A stretch of DNA of 64,000 nucleotides from Microvirga lotononidis (GCF_034627025.1 NZ_CP141048.1:3112001-3176000), one strand, 5' to 3'; numbered from the stretch's first letter, positions 1 through 8,615 are shown. The notes: a model not told the origin generated them from the letters alone. Program-made: numbers and translations.

Positions 1-360
<360 letters not shown>

Positions 361-511
361 TCACCGGTTACGCAACTGACACTCAGGATCATGATCGGAT
401 AGGGTAAAGAGGAGGTTTCCAAATGCGAGAAAGTCCAAATATTTTGGATCGGCAAAACTTGCCTACGCATTGAAAATATTGGGATTTTTCGTTAATCAGC
501 GTTAAGGGAGG

Positions 512-1189
512 TTACAGGTCCAGTAACCCTTGGCGCAGGGGTGAGAAACTCAAGCGATGGAACGGGCAAGGGCCCTCGCTGGCGATCACCGTGAGGTGCG
601 CCCTGGTGCTGTAGCCCGCGTTGCTGGCGAAACCATAGGCCGGATAGGCGTTCCCGAGGCGCGCCATCATGCGGTCGCGGACCACCTTCGCCACGATGGA
701 CGCCGCCGCGATCGACGCGATGGACGAATCACCCTTGATGACCGCTTCCGTCGCACAGGGCAGGGCGGGCGGATCGTTGCCGTCCACGAAGGCCATGTCG
801 GGCGTGCAGGGCAGGGCGGCGAGGGCCCTGCACATGGCAAGCAGGGAGGCCTGCCGGATGTTGATGGTGTCGATGTCCCGATGCGACACCGACGCGATGC
901 CGACATGCGACGTTGCAAGGATTTCCGCAAACAGCGCCTCGCGCCTGGCGGCCGTCAGGGCCTTCGAATCGGCCAGGCCCTTCGGCACGTTGTCGAGATC
1001 GAGCACGACCGCCGCCGACACGACCGGCCCCGCCAGCGGTCCTCGTCCGACCTCGTCGAGGCCGGCGATGCAGGTGAAGCCCTGCGCACGGGCTGAAAGC
1101 TCGCGGGCGAGGCCGAGGCCGGTTTTCTGCTTCGGGCGAATCGCTTCTGTCATGCGCGGGATGAAAGCGGGAACACCGGGCGCTGTCAT
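512..1189 (-). CDS. rnhB: Ribonuclease HII
   Basis: A 225-residue RNase HII, which cleaves RNA in RNA-DNA hybrids and starts removal of single misincorporated ribonucleotides. The diagnostic motif DEVGRGPLAGPVV lies near residue 45, the middle acidic residue is in AFVDGNDPP, and the last catalytic Asp follows in AASIVAKVVRDRMM. Length is normal for the family. The ATG at 1189 has GAGGG directly against it, so the ATG 36 bases further in (1153) is a possible alternative start. The gene precedes ccrM on the same strand with a 157-base gap, a pairing common in Rhizobiales. The radical SAM gene lies upstream in the same direction but is separated by a repeat element. Confidence 0.93.
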   Translation of the reverse strand: MTAPGVPAFIPRMTEAIRPKQKTGLGLARELSARAQGFTCIAGLDEVGRGPLAGPVVSAAVVLDLDNVPKGLADSKALTAARREALFAEILATSHVGIASVSHRDIDTINIRQASLLAMCRALAALPCTPDMAFVDGNDPPALPCATEAVIKGDSSIASIAAASIVAKVVRDRMMARLGNAYPAYGFASNAGYSTRAHLTVIASEGPCPFHRLSFSPLRQGLLDL

Positions 1190-1219
1190 CCCTCATGCGT
1201 GAACAGGAGAGTCGCAGGG

Positions 1220-1312
1220 TTCATCCATCGCGGTCTTGTCACGGTGATCACGATTGTTGAAGCGCAGCGCTTTCCAGAAGCGGGATGGCCGGCACAAGGC
1301 CGGCCATGACGT
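1220..1312. repeat. Paired palindromic intergenic repeat (family A), degenerate left unit
   Basis: The right unit is a near-perfect palindrome, ATGGCCGGC-acaa-GGCCGGCCAT, at 1285-1308. The left unit (1220-1250) is a decayed copy facing it. The linker AGCGCAGCGC-type sequence is shared with other copies. See the finding on family A. Confidence 0.75.
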
Positions 1313-1325
1313 GGCGGGAATGAAA

Positions 1326-2507
1326 CTAGAAAAGACTCAGCTGCCCCGTCTCCTTCGGCGGCACCTGGAACAGGTCCTTGCGCAATCTCAGGTTCCGCTT
1401 GTTCAGCCCGAGCCGTTCGGCCGCGGTCTCGAATCGGCGGCCGAGCATCCAGGCATAGGGTCCGATCCCGGATTGGCGGGTGCTCCACTCGGCATCGTAG
1501 TCCTTGCCGCCGCGCGCTTCCTGCAGGAGCGTGAAGACGTGCTTGAGCTTGTCCGGATAATGCTCGGCGAGCCAGTCGCGCATCAGGTCCTTGAGATCGT
1601 GGGGCAGGCGCAGGAGCACGTAGCCCGCCTCCTCGGCGCCGGCCTCCGTGCAGGCCTTCAGGATCGCCTCGATCTCGTGATCGTTGATCGCCGGGATGAT
1701 GGGAGCGACGAGGACCGATACCGGGATCCCGGCCTCGGACAGCCTGCGGATCGTGTCCAGGCGCTTCGAGGGAGTCGCCGCGCGCGGCTCCATCCGCCGG
1801 GCGAGCTTCGGGTCGAGGGTCGTGACCGAGATCGCCACCTTGGCGAGCTGCCTCGCGGCCATCTGGCTCAGGATGTCGATGTCGCGGGTCACGAGGGCCG
1901 ATTTCGTCACGATGCCGACCGGATGGTTCATCCGGTTGAGCACTTCCAGGATGGACCGGGTGATGCGGAAGCGCCGCTCGACCGGCTGGTAGGGATCGGT
2001 GTTGGAGCCGAGCGCAATCGTCGTGGGCTGGTAATTCGACGCCCGCAGCTCCTTCTCCAGCAGTTCGGCCGCGTTGGGCTTGGCGAAGATCTTGGTCTCG
2101 AAATCGAGCCCGGAGGACAAGCCCTGGAAGGCATGGGTGGGCCTCGCGAAGCAGTAGGAGCATCCGTGCTCGCAGCCGCGATAGGGATTGATCGACTTCT
2201 CGAACAGGATGTCGGGCGAATCGTTCCTGGTGATGATCGTGCGCGGCTTCTCGACGATGACCTCGGTCGGCAGGGCCGGAAGCTCCTCCTCGAGATCCCA
2301 GCCGTCGTCGAAGCTCTCCCGCTGGGCCGGCTCGTAGCGTCCGGACGGATTGGCCGAGGCGCCCCGGCCCCGGCGGCGCTCCACCTCGACCCGGTAGGCC
2401 GGATCGTCCATGCGGCGCCGGGCGGCTTCTGCCGCTTCCAGAGGAGTGCGCTTCACCGGCCGGGTGCGGAAGGGATCGCGGGCGGGATCTTTGGCGCGAA
2501 CGCTCAT
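1326..2507 (-). CDS. PA0069-type radical SAM protein
   Basis: A 393-residue radical SAM enzyme. The [4Fe-4S] motif is CEHGCSYC, a CxxxCxxC arrangement, near residue 116 within NPYRGCEHGCSYCFARP. Further family blocks follow: ALGSNTDPYQPVE and ITRSILEVL, then a basic C-terminal region. It belongs to the Rv2578c/PA0069 family, related to spore photoproduct lyase-like proteins, for which no substrate is established. The N-terminal 90 residues are charged and probably flexible. It stands divergent from the glycosyltransferase-like gene at 2727. The family call is firm; the reaction is unknown. Confidence 0.88.
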   Translation of the reverse strand: MSVRAKDPARDPFRTRPVKRTPLEAAEAARRRMDDPAYRVEVERRRGRGASANPSGRYEPAQRESFDDGWDLEEELPALPTEVIVEKPRTIITRNDSPDILFEKSINPYRGCEHGCSYCFARPTHAFQGLSSGLDFETKIFAKPNAAELLEKELRASNYQPTTIALGSNTDPYQPVERRFRITRSILEVLNRMNHPVGIVTKSALVTRDIDILSQMAARQLAKVAISVTTLDPKLARRMEPRAATPSKRLDTIRRLSEAGIPVSVLVAPIIPAINDHEIEAILKACTEAGAEEAGYVLLRLPHDLKDLMRDWLAEHYPDKLKHVFTLLQEARGGKDYDAEWSTRQSGIGPYAWMLGRRFETAAERLGLNKRNLRLRKDLFQVPPKETGQLSLF

Positions 2508-2597
2508 GGCGGCCTCGAACGAATCTGTGTCGGGAGCCCCAAGCTTAAGAACAAAACAGGAACAAAATCAAGAGCGCATCGTCGAGAATGTCCTCTC

Positions 2598-2625
2598 GCA
2601 TCGGACCCGGAAGTGGGGCCGATGC
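2598..2625. repeat. Intergenic hairpin between divergent genes
   Basis: A perfect 7-bp inverted repeat, GCATCGG / CCGATGC, with a 14-base loop, lies in the 219-base gap between the divergent radical SAM and glycosyltransferase-like genes. The rest of the gap (2508-2726) shows no open frame. It may be a dispersed element or a shared regulatory region; nothing decides between these. Confidence 0.4.
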
Positions 2626-2726
2626 TTCCTCTCTTGGCTGGCGCATCGTCTGGTGCGGCAAACCGCATTCACTTTTCCGCACGAAGCGCTAGCGACGGAC
2701 GGGACCGGAGCCACTATAGTGTTCAT

Positions 2727-3218
2727 ATGATTACCGTTCTCGTTCGCGTATCCCACGGGCCCGAAGCCCTTGCCGCCACCTTGAGCGCCCTCGTTCCGGC
2801 CGTCGCCGCCGGCTTGATCGGCGATGCCGTCATTTTGACCGACAGCCAGGACGATGTTCTGGCGGAGGTTGCCGATGCCGCCGGGGCGACTCTGGTGACG
2901 GCGCAGCGGGGTTCCTGGATCGAAGGGGCGAAGGTGGCCCGGCGCGACTGGCTGTTGTGCCTCGACGACGGCGACATTCCGCAGGAGGGCTGGATCCGGG
3001 TGCTCGACCGGTTCGTGGCGCTCTCCAAGCCCGAGCAGGGGCTTGCCAGAATGCGGCGTCGGCGCGGCGGCGTGGCGAGTGCTCTCACCAATCTCTTCGC
3101 GGATTCAAAGGTGCGCGCCGGCGATCTGGTTCACCGCCGGGTGCTGTTGAAAGAGGTAAGGACCCGCATGCCCGTGCGGCTCCAGGCCACCATCGAGCGC
3201 GACCCGGTCTTCGGATAA
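2727..3218 (+). CDS. Short glycosyltransferase-2-like protein
   Basis: A 163-residue protein resembling the N-terminal nucleotide-binding half of family 2 glycosyltransferases. It begins MITVLVRVSHGPEALAATL, has a beta-alpha-beta pattern, and carries LLCLDDGDIPQEGW, where the acidic cluster is placed like the DxD metal-sugar-nucleotide site. It is much shorter than a complete GT2 enzyme (usually 230 residues or more), so it may bind a nucleotide sugar without full transferase activity, or be a specialised small form. Its stop codon abuts the moaB stop codon of the opposite strand with no bases between them. Fold assignment is moderate; function is not known. Confidence 0.65.
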   Translation: MITVLVRVSHGPEALAATLSALVPAVAAGLIGDAVILTDSQDDVLAEVADAAGATLVTAQRGSWIEGAKVARRDWLLCLDDGDIPQEGWIRVLDRFVALSKPEQGLARMRRRRGGVASALTNLFADSKVRAGDLVHRRVLLKEVRTRMPVRLQATIERDPVFG

Positions 3219-3773
3219 TCAGCCTCTCAGCTTTCCCCGCTTCAGATGCTCGTCGAGGCGCGGCATGATCTCGACGAAATTGCACGGCCGGTACCGGTAA
3301 TCGAGCTGGTTCGCCAGTATTCCGTCCCAGGCATCCTTGCAGGCGCCGGGCGATCCCGGCAGCACGAAGACGAACGTCGTCCCGGCCACGCCTGCGGTTG
3401 CCCGCGACTGGATCGTCGAGGTGCCGATCTTGTCGTAGGAGATGCGATGGAAGACGGCGGAGAACCCCTCCATGCGCTTGTCGAAGAGGGGTTCGATGGC
3501 CTCCGGCGTCACGTCGCGCCCGGTGAAGCCCGTGCCGCCGGTGGTGATAACCACGTCGACGGTGGAGTCGGCGATCCAGCCCTGCACCCTGTCGCGGATC
3601 GCCGCGACGTCGTCGGTCACGATGGCCCTGTCGGCCAGGCGATGTCCTGCTTTCGTGAGCCGCTCGGCCAGCGTCGTGCCGGATTTGTCCTCGTCGAGTG
3701 AGCGCGTGTCGGACACGGTCAGCACCGCGATGCCAAGGGGAATGAAGGGGAGCGTGTCGTCGATGCCGGGCAT
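3219..3773 (-). CDS. moaB: Molybdenum cofactor biosynthesis protein B
   Basis: A 184-residue MoaB/MogA-fold protein that adenylylates molybdopterin, preparing it for molybdate insertion. The molybdopterin-binding signature is clear: ITTGGTGFTGRDVTPEA near residue 80, and LPGSPGACKDAW near residue 140. Length matches stand-alone MoaB rather than MoeA or CinA fusions. No other moa or moe genes lie in the window, so it is an isolated cofactor gene. It converges end to end with the glycosyltransferase-like gene. Confidence 0.93.
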   Translation of the reverse strand: MPGIDDTLPFIPLGIAVLTVSDTRSLDEDKSGTTLAERLTKAGHRLADRAIVTDDVAAIRDRVQGWIADSTVDVVITTGGTGFTGRDVTPEAIEPLFDKRMEGFSAVFHRISYDKIGTSTIQSRATAGVAGTTFVFVLPGSPGACKDAWDGILANQLDYRYRPCNFVEIMPRLDEHLKRGKLRG

Positions 3774-3890
3774 GGAAAGCTCTCGTTTGATCGATATTTC
3801 TATCTAGCTCACGGACGTTCAGGCTTCCACGATGTCAGCTAGGACGAAGAGGGAAAAACCAGTCTGTAGCTTCCGGAATGACCCCTCATA

Positions 3891-3982
3891 CGTCATGGCC
3901 GGGCTTGTCCCGGCAATCCCGATACGGAGGGGCGCGCCGTTTCAAACAATAGAGATCACCGGCACAAGGCCGGTGATGACGT
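3891..3982. repeat. Paired palindromic intergenic repeat (family A)
   Basis: Two inverted units: CGTCATGGCCGGGCTTGTCC and its partner at the left, and ATCACCGGC-acaa-GGCCGGTGATGACGT at the right. They are separated by about 40 bases and the outer ends are CGTCAT and GATGACGT. It lies between moaB and the metallopeptidase gene. Confidence 0.85.
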
Positions 3983-4006
3983 AAGGAGGATGCAAAGCCT
4001 TGCGGA

Positions 4007-4873
4007 TTAAAGCTTCGCCGCCCGGAACGTATCGCAAGCCTGAATCGAGCCGCTTTTCAAACCCGTGGTGAGCCAGCGCATGCGCTGCTCGGAGGAGCCG
4101 TGGGTGAAGCTGTCGGGGACCACGCGGCCTTGGCTCTGCTTCTGCAGCCGGTCGTCGCCGATGGCCTCCGCCGCGCGGATCGCCTCTTCGATGTCGCCCT
4201 GCTCGAGCGATTGCCAGCGCTGGTTGGAATGGTGCGCCCAGACGCCCGCAAGGCAATCCGCCATCAGCTCGACGCGCACGGAAAGCTGGTTGGCTTCCGA
4301 GCGGCCGACTTGCTGCTGGCGCTCCTGGACGCGCGGCAGGATGCCGAGCTGATTCTCCACGTGGTGACCGACCTCGTGGGCCAGCACATAGGCATAGGCG
4401 AAATCGCCGCCCGCGCGGAAGCGCTGCTGCATTTCCTGGAAGAAGGAAAGGTCGATGTAGACGGTCTGGTCGAGCGGGCAGTAGAACGGCCCCATGGCCG
4501 ATTGCGCGCCGCCGCAGCCGGAACGGGTCGCGTCCGAGAACAGCACGAGCTTCGGCGGCTGGTATTGCCGGTTGGCCTGCTGCGGCAGAACCTCCTTCCA
4601 CACGTCCTCCGTGTTGCCGAGGATGGCGGCGGCGAAGCGGCCGGCCTCGTCCTGCGGCGTGCCCTGGCGTCCCTGCTGTTGCTGCTGATAGCCGGAGCCG
4701 CCGCCCGTCATCATCTCGGCGCCGCCGATCAGGATGCGCGGGTCGATGCCGAGCGCCCAGCCGACGAGGCCGAGGATCACGATGGTTCCGATGCCGAGAC
4801 CACCCGCGCCGCCCATGCCCATGCCGCGACGGTCTTCCACATTGGACGAGGTTCGAAAATCTTCCCAGCGCAT
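4007..4873 (-). CDS. YpfJ-type neutral zinc metallopeptidase
   Basis: A 288-residue member of the YpfJ/KPN_02809 putative neutral zinc metallopeptidase family. It starts MRWEDFRTSSNVEDRRG, as is typical, followed by a Gly-rich segment and one hydrophobic helix (about residues 25-45), then a Gln-rich linker. The catalytic HExxH is in VLAHEVGHHVEN near residue 166, with ELMADCLAGVWAH downstream supplying the likely third ligand. Cysteines in SGCGGAQSAMGPFYCP suggest a disulfide outside the cytoplasm. Substrates are unknown. The helix suggests inner-membrane anchoring with the catalytic domain in the periplasm. Confidence 0.9.
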   Translation of the reverse strand: MRWEDFRTSSNVEDRRGMGMGGAGGLGIGTIVILGLVGWALGIDPRILIGGAEMMTGGGSGYQQQQQGRQGTPQDEAGRFAAAILGNTEDVWKEVLPQQANRQYQPPKLVLFSDATRSGCGGAQSAMGPFYCPLDQTVYIDLSFFQEMQQRFRAGGDFAYAYVLAHEVGHHVENQLGILPRVQERQQQVGRSEANQLSVRVELMADCLAGVWAHHSNQRWQSLEQGDIEEAIRAAEAIGDDRLQKQSQGRVVPDSFTHGSSEQRMRWLTTGLKSGSIQACDTFRAAKL

Positions 4874-4959
4874 GATCCACCTTCAAGGCAGCGGCATCCT
4901 CGCCGCAGATGCTTAAGGCTTAAGCATATAAAGCGGTTCCGAGCCGGTCCGCGAGAGCC

Positions 4960-5796
4960 TTACTCCCGACCGTCGAGAGCCCGACGCAACGCCTGGAAAT
5001 CCCGCCAGCCGAGCCGCTTCTGCAGGGGCTGGCGCAGCAGATAGGCCGGATGCAGGGTCGGCAATGCCTTCATCTCGCGCCCATCCTCCGTCTTGTAAGT
5101 ATACCAGCGGCCGCGCGTGCGCAGAATGCCGTCCTTGAGGCCGAGCAGGTTCTGGGCGGCGGGGCCGCCGAGACAGAGCAGGATGTCAGGGGAGGCCAGC
5201 TCGATCTGCCGCGCGATGAACGGCTTGCAGATGGCGATTTCCTGCGGGGTCGGGGTGCGGTTGCCCGGCGGACGCCAGGGCACGATGTTGGCGACATAGA
5301 CCTGGCTCCGGTCGAGCCCGATGGTCGCGAGCATGCGGTCGAGCAGCTGGCCGGAGCGGCCCATGAACGGCTTGCCGATCCGGTCCTCGTCCGCGCCGGG
5401 CGCTTCGCCCACCAGCATGACGCGCCCTTCCGGGTTGCCGTCCGCGAAGGCGAGGTTCTTGGCGGAAAATTTCAGGGCGCAGCCGTCGAAGCCCGCGAGG
5501 ATGGCTTCGAGCTCCTCCAGGGATTGCGCATGACGGGCCTGCTCCCGGGCCATGCTCGCTACCTCCTCCGGAGCGCTCGCGGCCGCCTTCGGCAGGGCGC
5601 GGGGGGAGGGGGCGGAGGGAGCAAGCGACGCCTTGGAGGCGGAGCCCTGGGCGCTAGCCTTGGCGGGAGCGCGCTCGGCCTTGGGCTCGGCAAAGCGGTT
5701 GTGCGGAGTCTCGTCGAGCGCGAGGTCCACGCCCGCCTCGACGTGAAAGTCGAGGAGCGCCTGGAGAGCGTCGCGGTCGGAAGGGAGATCCTGCAT
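4960..5796 (-). CDS. Family 4-type uracil-DNA glycosylase
   Basis: Removes uracil from DNA to start base-excision repair. Motif A is VGEAPGADED, followed by GKPFMGRSGQLLDRML, NIVPWRPPGNRTPTP, and the C-terminal motif LHPAYLLRQP, all diagnostic of family 4 enzymes. The ATG at 5796 (MQDLPSDRDALQ) is preferred to one 48 bases upstream because homology-like sequence begins there. About 50 residues of Ala/Pro/Lys-rich linker separate an N-terminal helix from the catalytic domain. Only three cysteines are present (FDGC, AICK, LLCL): the first Cys of the usual CxxC iron-sulfur pair is Phe. The gene precedes the alkyltransferase on the other side of a short gap, on the same strand. Confidence 0.9.
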   Translation of the reverse strand: MQDLPSDRDALQALLDFHVEAGVDLALDETPHNRFAEPKAERAPAKASAQGSASKASLAPSAPSPRALPKAAASAPEEVASMAREQARHAQSLEELEAILAGFDGCALKFSAKNLAFADGNPEGRVMLVGEAPGADEDRIGKPFMGRSGQLLDRMLATIGLDRSQVYVANIVPWRPPGNRTPTPQEIAICKPFIARQIELASPDILLCLGGPAAQNLLGLKDGILRTRGRWYTYKTEDGREMKALPTLHPAYLLRQPLQKRLGWRDFQALRRALDGRE

Positions 5797-5862
5797 GGGA
5801 TCTATGTAAGCATTCCGGACCGGCGGAACAACTCGGGCCCGCAAAGAACCGAGGAATTTACC

Positions 5863-6429
5863 CTACGATATCAGGTCGAACAGCGTCGGGTTTTCGTCGC
5901 GTCTGGCGCCTTCGATGGCCAGGAGGCGGCGCTTGGTCGTGGCGCCGCCATTCGCCGAGAAGCCGCCGAGCCCGCCGTTCGCCGCGACGACCCGATGGCA
6001 GGGCACGATGACCGCGAAGGGGTTGCGCCCGAGCGCCTGGCCGATGGCCCGGGCGTTGTTGATGCCGAGCCGCGAGGCGATCTCGCCATAGGTCAGCACG
6101 CGGCCCGGCGGGATGCCGCGAGCGACTTCGTAGACGCGGCGGTCGAAGTCCGGCAGGCCGTCCATGTCCAGAGGGACCGACGTCAGATCGCGCGCTTCAC
6201 CCTGGAGCAGGGCGGTCACGTCAGTGACGATGCCCTGGATATCCGTTGGCGGCGAGACTTCGACGATCCCGGGGAAGCGCTTCGCCAGGCGGCTGCGGGT
6301 CCCGGAGGCATCGTCTTCGGGGAGCTGGAAGCCGATCACGCCGCGCTCATTCCAGGCGAGGCCGCAGAGCCCGATGGAGGTCTCGAAGAGCGTGAAGAAT
6401 GCCTGGGGATCGGACGGATGTTTCCGCAT
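5863..6429 (-). CDS. ogt: Methylated-DNA--protein-cysteine S-methyltransferase
   Basis: A suicide repair enzyme that moves the methyl group of O6-methylguanine to its own cysteine. The active-site motif is VIVPCHRVV, preceded by GRVLTYGEIASRLG (helix-turn-helix) and AIGQALGRNP, and followed by LGGFSANGGATTKRRLL. I chose the ATG at 6429 (MRKHPSDPQAFF), about 188 residues, because a purine-rich AGGGGGG lies 12 bases upstream and the longer frame adds a low-complexity leader. It lies upstream of the uracil-DNA glycosylase gene on the same strand with a 66-base gap, forming a small repair pair. Confidence 0.92.
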   Translation of the reverse strand: MRKHPSDPQAFFTLFETSIGLCGLAWNERGVIGFQLPEDDASGTRSRLAKRFPGIVEVSPPTDIQGIVTDVTALLQGEARDLTSVPLDMDGLPDFDRRVYEVARGIPPGRVLTYGEIASRLGINNARAIGQALGRNPFAVIVPCHRVVAANGGLGGFSANGGATTKRRLLAIEGARRDENPTLFDLIS

Positions 6430-6604
6430 GCCCTTTTGTAACCCCCCTATAGCTGTTGAACAACCCGACCCCGCTCTCGCCGTCCCACGAGGCAGACGGA
6501 TTTCATCGGGTTTTGGCATAACCTTATGCGGAAAGAGAACTTTCAGCTTCGCAGCAATGAAGCTAGGACAGTGGCAGATGAGAATGACTTGAGAAATCGC
6601 GAAG

Positions 6605-6624
6605 ATGGTTCATATGTGAACCAT
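6605..6624. promoter_or_regulatory. Perfect 20-bp palindrome upstream of the ETF-QO gene
   Basis: ATGGTTCA-TATG-TGAACCAT has perfect 8-base arms about the spacer TATG, and lies 41 bases before the ETF-QO start codon in the divergent gap with the alkyltransferase. Size and symmetry fit a TetR- or GntR-type operator. Fatty-acid and branched-chain amino-acid regulators often control ETF genes in proteobacteria, so such a regulator is a reasonable guess; none is encoded nearby. Confidence 0.5.
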
Positions 6625-6665
6625 GTGCCATTTCGAACGTTGCTGCCGCGTATCAGGAGGAACCC

Positions 6666-8330
6666 ATGTCCGATCTGCCCGCCCGTGAATCGATGGAATT
6701 CGACGTTGTCGTCGTGGGCGCGGGTCCGGCCGGTCTCGCCACCGCGATCCGGCTCAAGCAGCAGGCGCTGGAGCAGGGCACGGACATATCGGTGGTCGTG
6801 GTCGAGAAGGGCTCCGAGGTCGGTGCGCACATCCTCTCCGGCGCGGTGATCGACCCCATTGGTCTCGATGCCCTCCTGCCCGAGTGGCGCTCCGATCCCG
6901 ACCGCCCGCTCAAGACGCAAGTCACCACCGACGAGTTCATGTATCTGGGACACGCCGGCGGCGTGACGCTGCCGAACCTGTTCATGCCCAAGCTCATGAA
7001 CAACCACGGCAACTTCGTCGGCTCGCTTGGCAACGTCGCCCGCTGGCTCGGCCGCAAGGCGGAGGAACTCGGCGTCGAGATCTATCCCGGCTTTCCGGCC
7101 TCCGAAGTGCTGGTCGAGGACGGCAAGGTGATGGGCGTCGCCACCGGCGACATGGGCATCAGCCGCAACGGCGAGCCCAACGCCAACTTCACCCGCGGCA
7201 TGGAGCTGCGCGCCAAGTACACGATCTTCGGGGAGGGCGCGCGCGGGTCGCTGACCAAGCAAATGGTCGAGCGCTTCGGCCTGAACCAGGGCCGCGATCA
7301 CCAGAAATACGGCATCGGCATCAAGGAACTCTGGCAGGTGCAGCCCGACAAGTTCCGGCCCGGCCTCGTGCGCCATTCCATGGGCTGGCCACTGCCCAAC
7401 AATGCCGGCGGCGGCTCCTGGCTCTACCATTTCGACGACAACCTGGTCTCGGTCGGCTTCGTGGTGCACCTCAACTACAAGAACCCGACCCTGTCGCCCT
7501 TCGAAGAGTTCCAGCGCTTCAAGACGCACCCGATGGTGCGCGACGTGTTCGAGGGCGGAAAACGCATCGGCTACGGGGCGCGCGCCATCATGGAGGGCGG
7601 CTGGCAGTCGGTGCCGCGGCTCTCCTTCCCCGGCGGCTGCCTCGTCGGAGACTCCGCCGGGTTCGTGAACGTGCCGCGCATCAAGGGCAGCCATAACGCG
7701 ATCCTGTCGGGCATGCTCTGCGCCGATCACGTCTTCGCGGCCCTGCAGGCCGGCCGGGCCCATGACGAGGTCGCCGCATACGAGGAATCCTGGCGCGCCT
7801 CGCCGATCGGGTACGATCTCAAGCGCGTGCGCAACGTCAAGCCGCTCTGGTCGAAATACGGCACGGCCGCCGGCGTGGCCTTGGGCGGGCTCGACATGTG
7901 GTTGACCGAGCTGTTCGGCTGGTCGCCCTTCGGCACCATGAAGCACGGCAAGCCGGATCACGAATGCCTGCTGCCCCTCGATCAGGTGCAACCGATCAAG
8001 TACGACCGCCCCGACGGCGTGCTCACCTTCGACAAACTGTCCTCGGTGTTCCTGTCGAACACCAACCACGAGGAGGACCAGCCGCCCCACCTCAAGGTCA
8101 AGGACATGGGACTGCAGAAGGCCTCGGAGCTCGGGGTCTATGGCGGTCCCTCGCAGCGCTACTGCCCGGCAGGGGTGTACGAGTGGGTGGAAGGCGAGGG
8201 CGGTCCGCGCTACCAGATCAACGCGCAGAACTGCGTGCACTGCAAGACCTGCGATATCAAGGACCCGAACCAGAACATCACCTGGGTCACTCCGGAAGGC
8301 GGCGGCGGGCCGAACTACGTCAACATGTGA
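6666..8330 (+). CDS. Electron transfer flavoprotein-ubiquinone oxidoreductase
   Basis: A 554-residue membrane-associated iron-sulfur flavoprotein that passes electrons from ETF, reduced by acyl-CoA and other dehydrogenases, to ubiquinone. The N-terminal dinucleotide fold is DVVVVGAGPAGLATAIRL. The quinone-binding region includes GGWQSVPRLSFPGG and GDSAGFVNVPRIKG. The [4Fe-4S] cysteines are at the C-terminus in YCPAGVYEW and NCVHCKTCDIKDP. AGGAGG stands 6 bases before the ATG. Length is normal. It would serve the acyl-CoA dehydrogenase at 41150 and others; the ETF subunits themselves are not in the window. A perfect palindrome lies in its promoter region. Confidence 0.96.
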   Translation: MSDLPARESMEFDVVVVGAGPAGLATAIRLKQQALEQGTDISVVVVEKGSEVGAHILSGAVIDPIGLDALLPEWRSDPDRPLKTQVTTDEFMYLGHAGGVTLPNLFMPKLMNNHGNFVGSLGNVARWLGRKAEELGVEIYPGFPASEVLVEDGKVMGVATGDMGISRNGEPNANFTRGMELRAKYTIFGEGARGSLTKQMVERFGLNQGRDHQKYGIGIKELWQVQPDKFRPGLVRHSMGWPLPNNAGGGSWLYHFDDNLVSVGFVVHLNYKNPTLSPFEEFQRFKTHPMVRDVFEGGKRIGYGARAIMEGGWQSVPRLSFPGGCLVGDSAGFVNVPRIKGSHNAILSGMLCADHVFAALQAGRAHDEVAAYEESWRASPIGYDLKRVRNVKPLWSKYGTAAGVALGGLDMWLTELFGWSPFGTMKHGKPDHECLLPLDQVQPIKYDRPDGVLTFDKLSSVFLSNTNHEEDQPPHLKVKDMGLQKASELGVYGGPSQRYCPAGVYEWVEGEGGPRYQINAQNCVHCKTCDIKDPNQNITWVTPEGGGGPNYVNM

Positions 8331-8359
8331 CGCGGCCATCCCCGTCTTTCTTCCTCCAG

Positions 8360-8467
8360 CCTCATCCTGAGGAGCGACGCAGCTGCGTCTCGAAGGAGGC
8401 TCCAGAGAGCACTGGAAACGCCCCGTCCTTCGAGACGGATTGCTGGCGCAATCCCCTTAGGATGAGG
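8360..8467. repeat. Inverted intergenic repeat with CCTCATCCTGAGG ends
   Basis: The left end CCTCATCCTGAGGAGCG and right end CCCTTAGGATGAGGG are inverted copies. Inside are internal palindromes such as GCAGCTGC and an inverted pair around CGTCCTTCGAGACG. Elements with these ends are common in rhizobial genomes. It follows the ETF-QO stop codon and may help end transcription. Confidence 0.7.
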
Positions 8468-8510
8468 GCTCAGGGCGCGTGAATGGAGCGCTCCGCATCC
8501 CATCCTCTCT

Positions 8511-8615
8511 GACGTCATGGCCGCACTCGTTGCGGCCACCCACGTCTTTGCCGCGAGTTGAAGACGTAGGTGGCCCGGTCTGATCCCCGGATCGAGTCCG
8601 GGGAGGTGATGACAT
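8511..8615. repeat. Diverged paired palindromic repeat (family A-like)
   Basis: The left unit GACGTCATGGCCGC-actcgtt-GCGGCCAC and the right unit with ATCCCCGGA-tcgag-TCCGGGGA and TGATGAC share the outer ends and layout of family A but differ inside. It lies between the ETF-QO gene and the candidate RNA promoter. Confidence 0.55.

Noticed and set aside
4850..4870. GAGGTTCGAAAATC as a tRNA T-arm
   Set aside because: It lies inside the metallopeptidase coding region and no cloverleaf surrounds it. No tRNA was found anywhere in the window.
6543..8339. A 598-codon minus-strand open frame
   Set aside because: It is the complement of the ETF-QO gene, which has intact flavin and iron-sulfur motifs.
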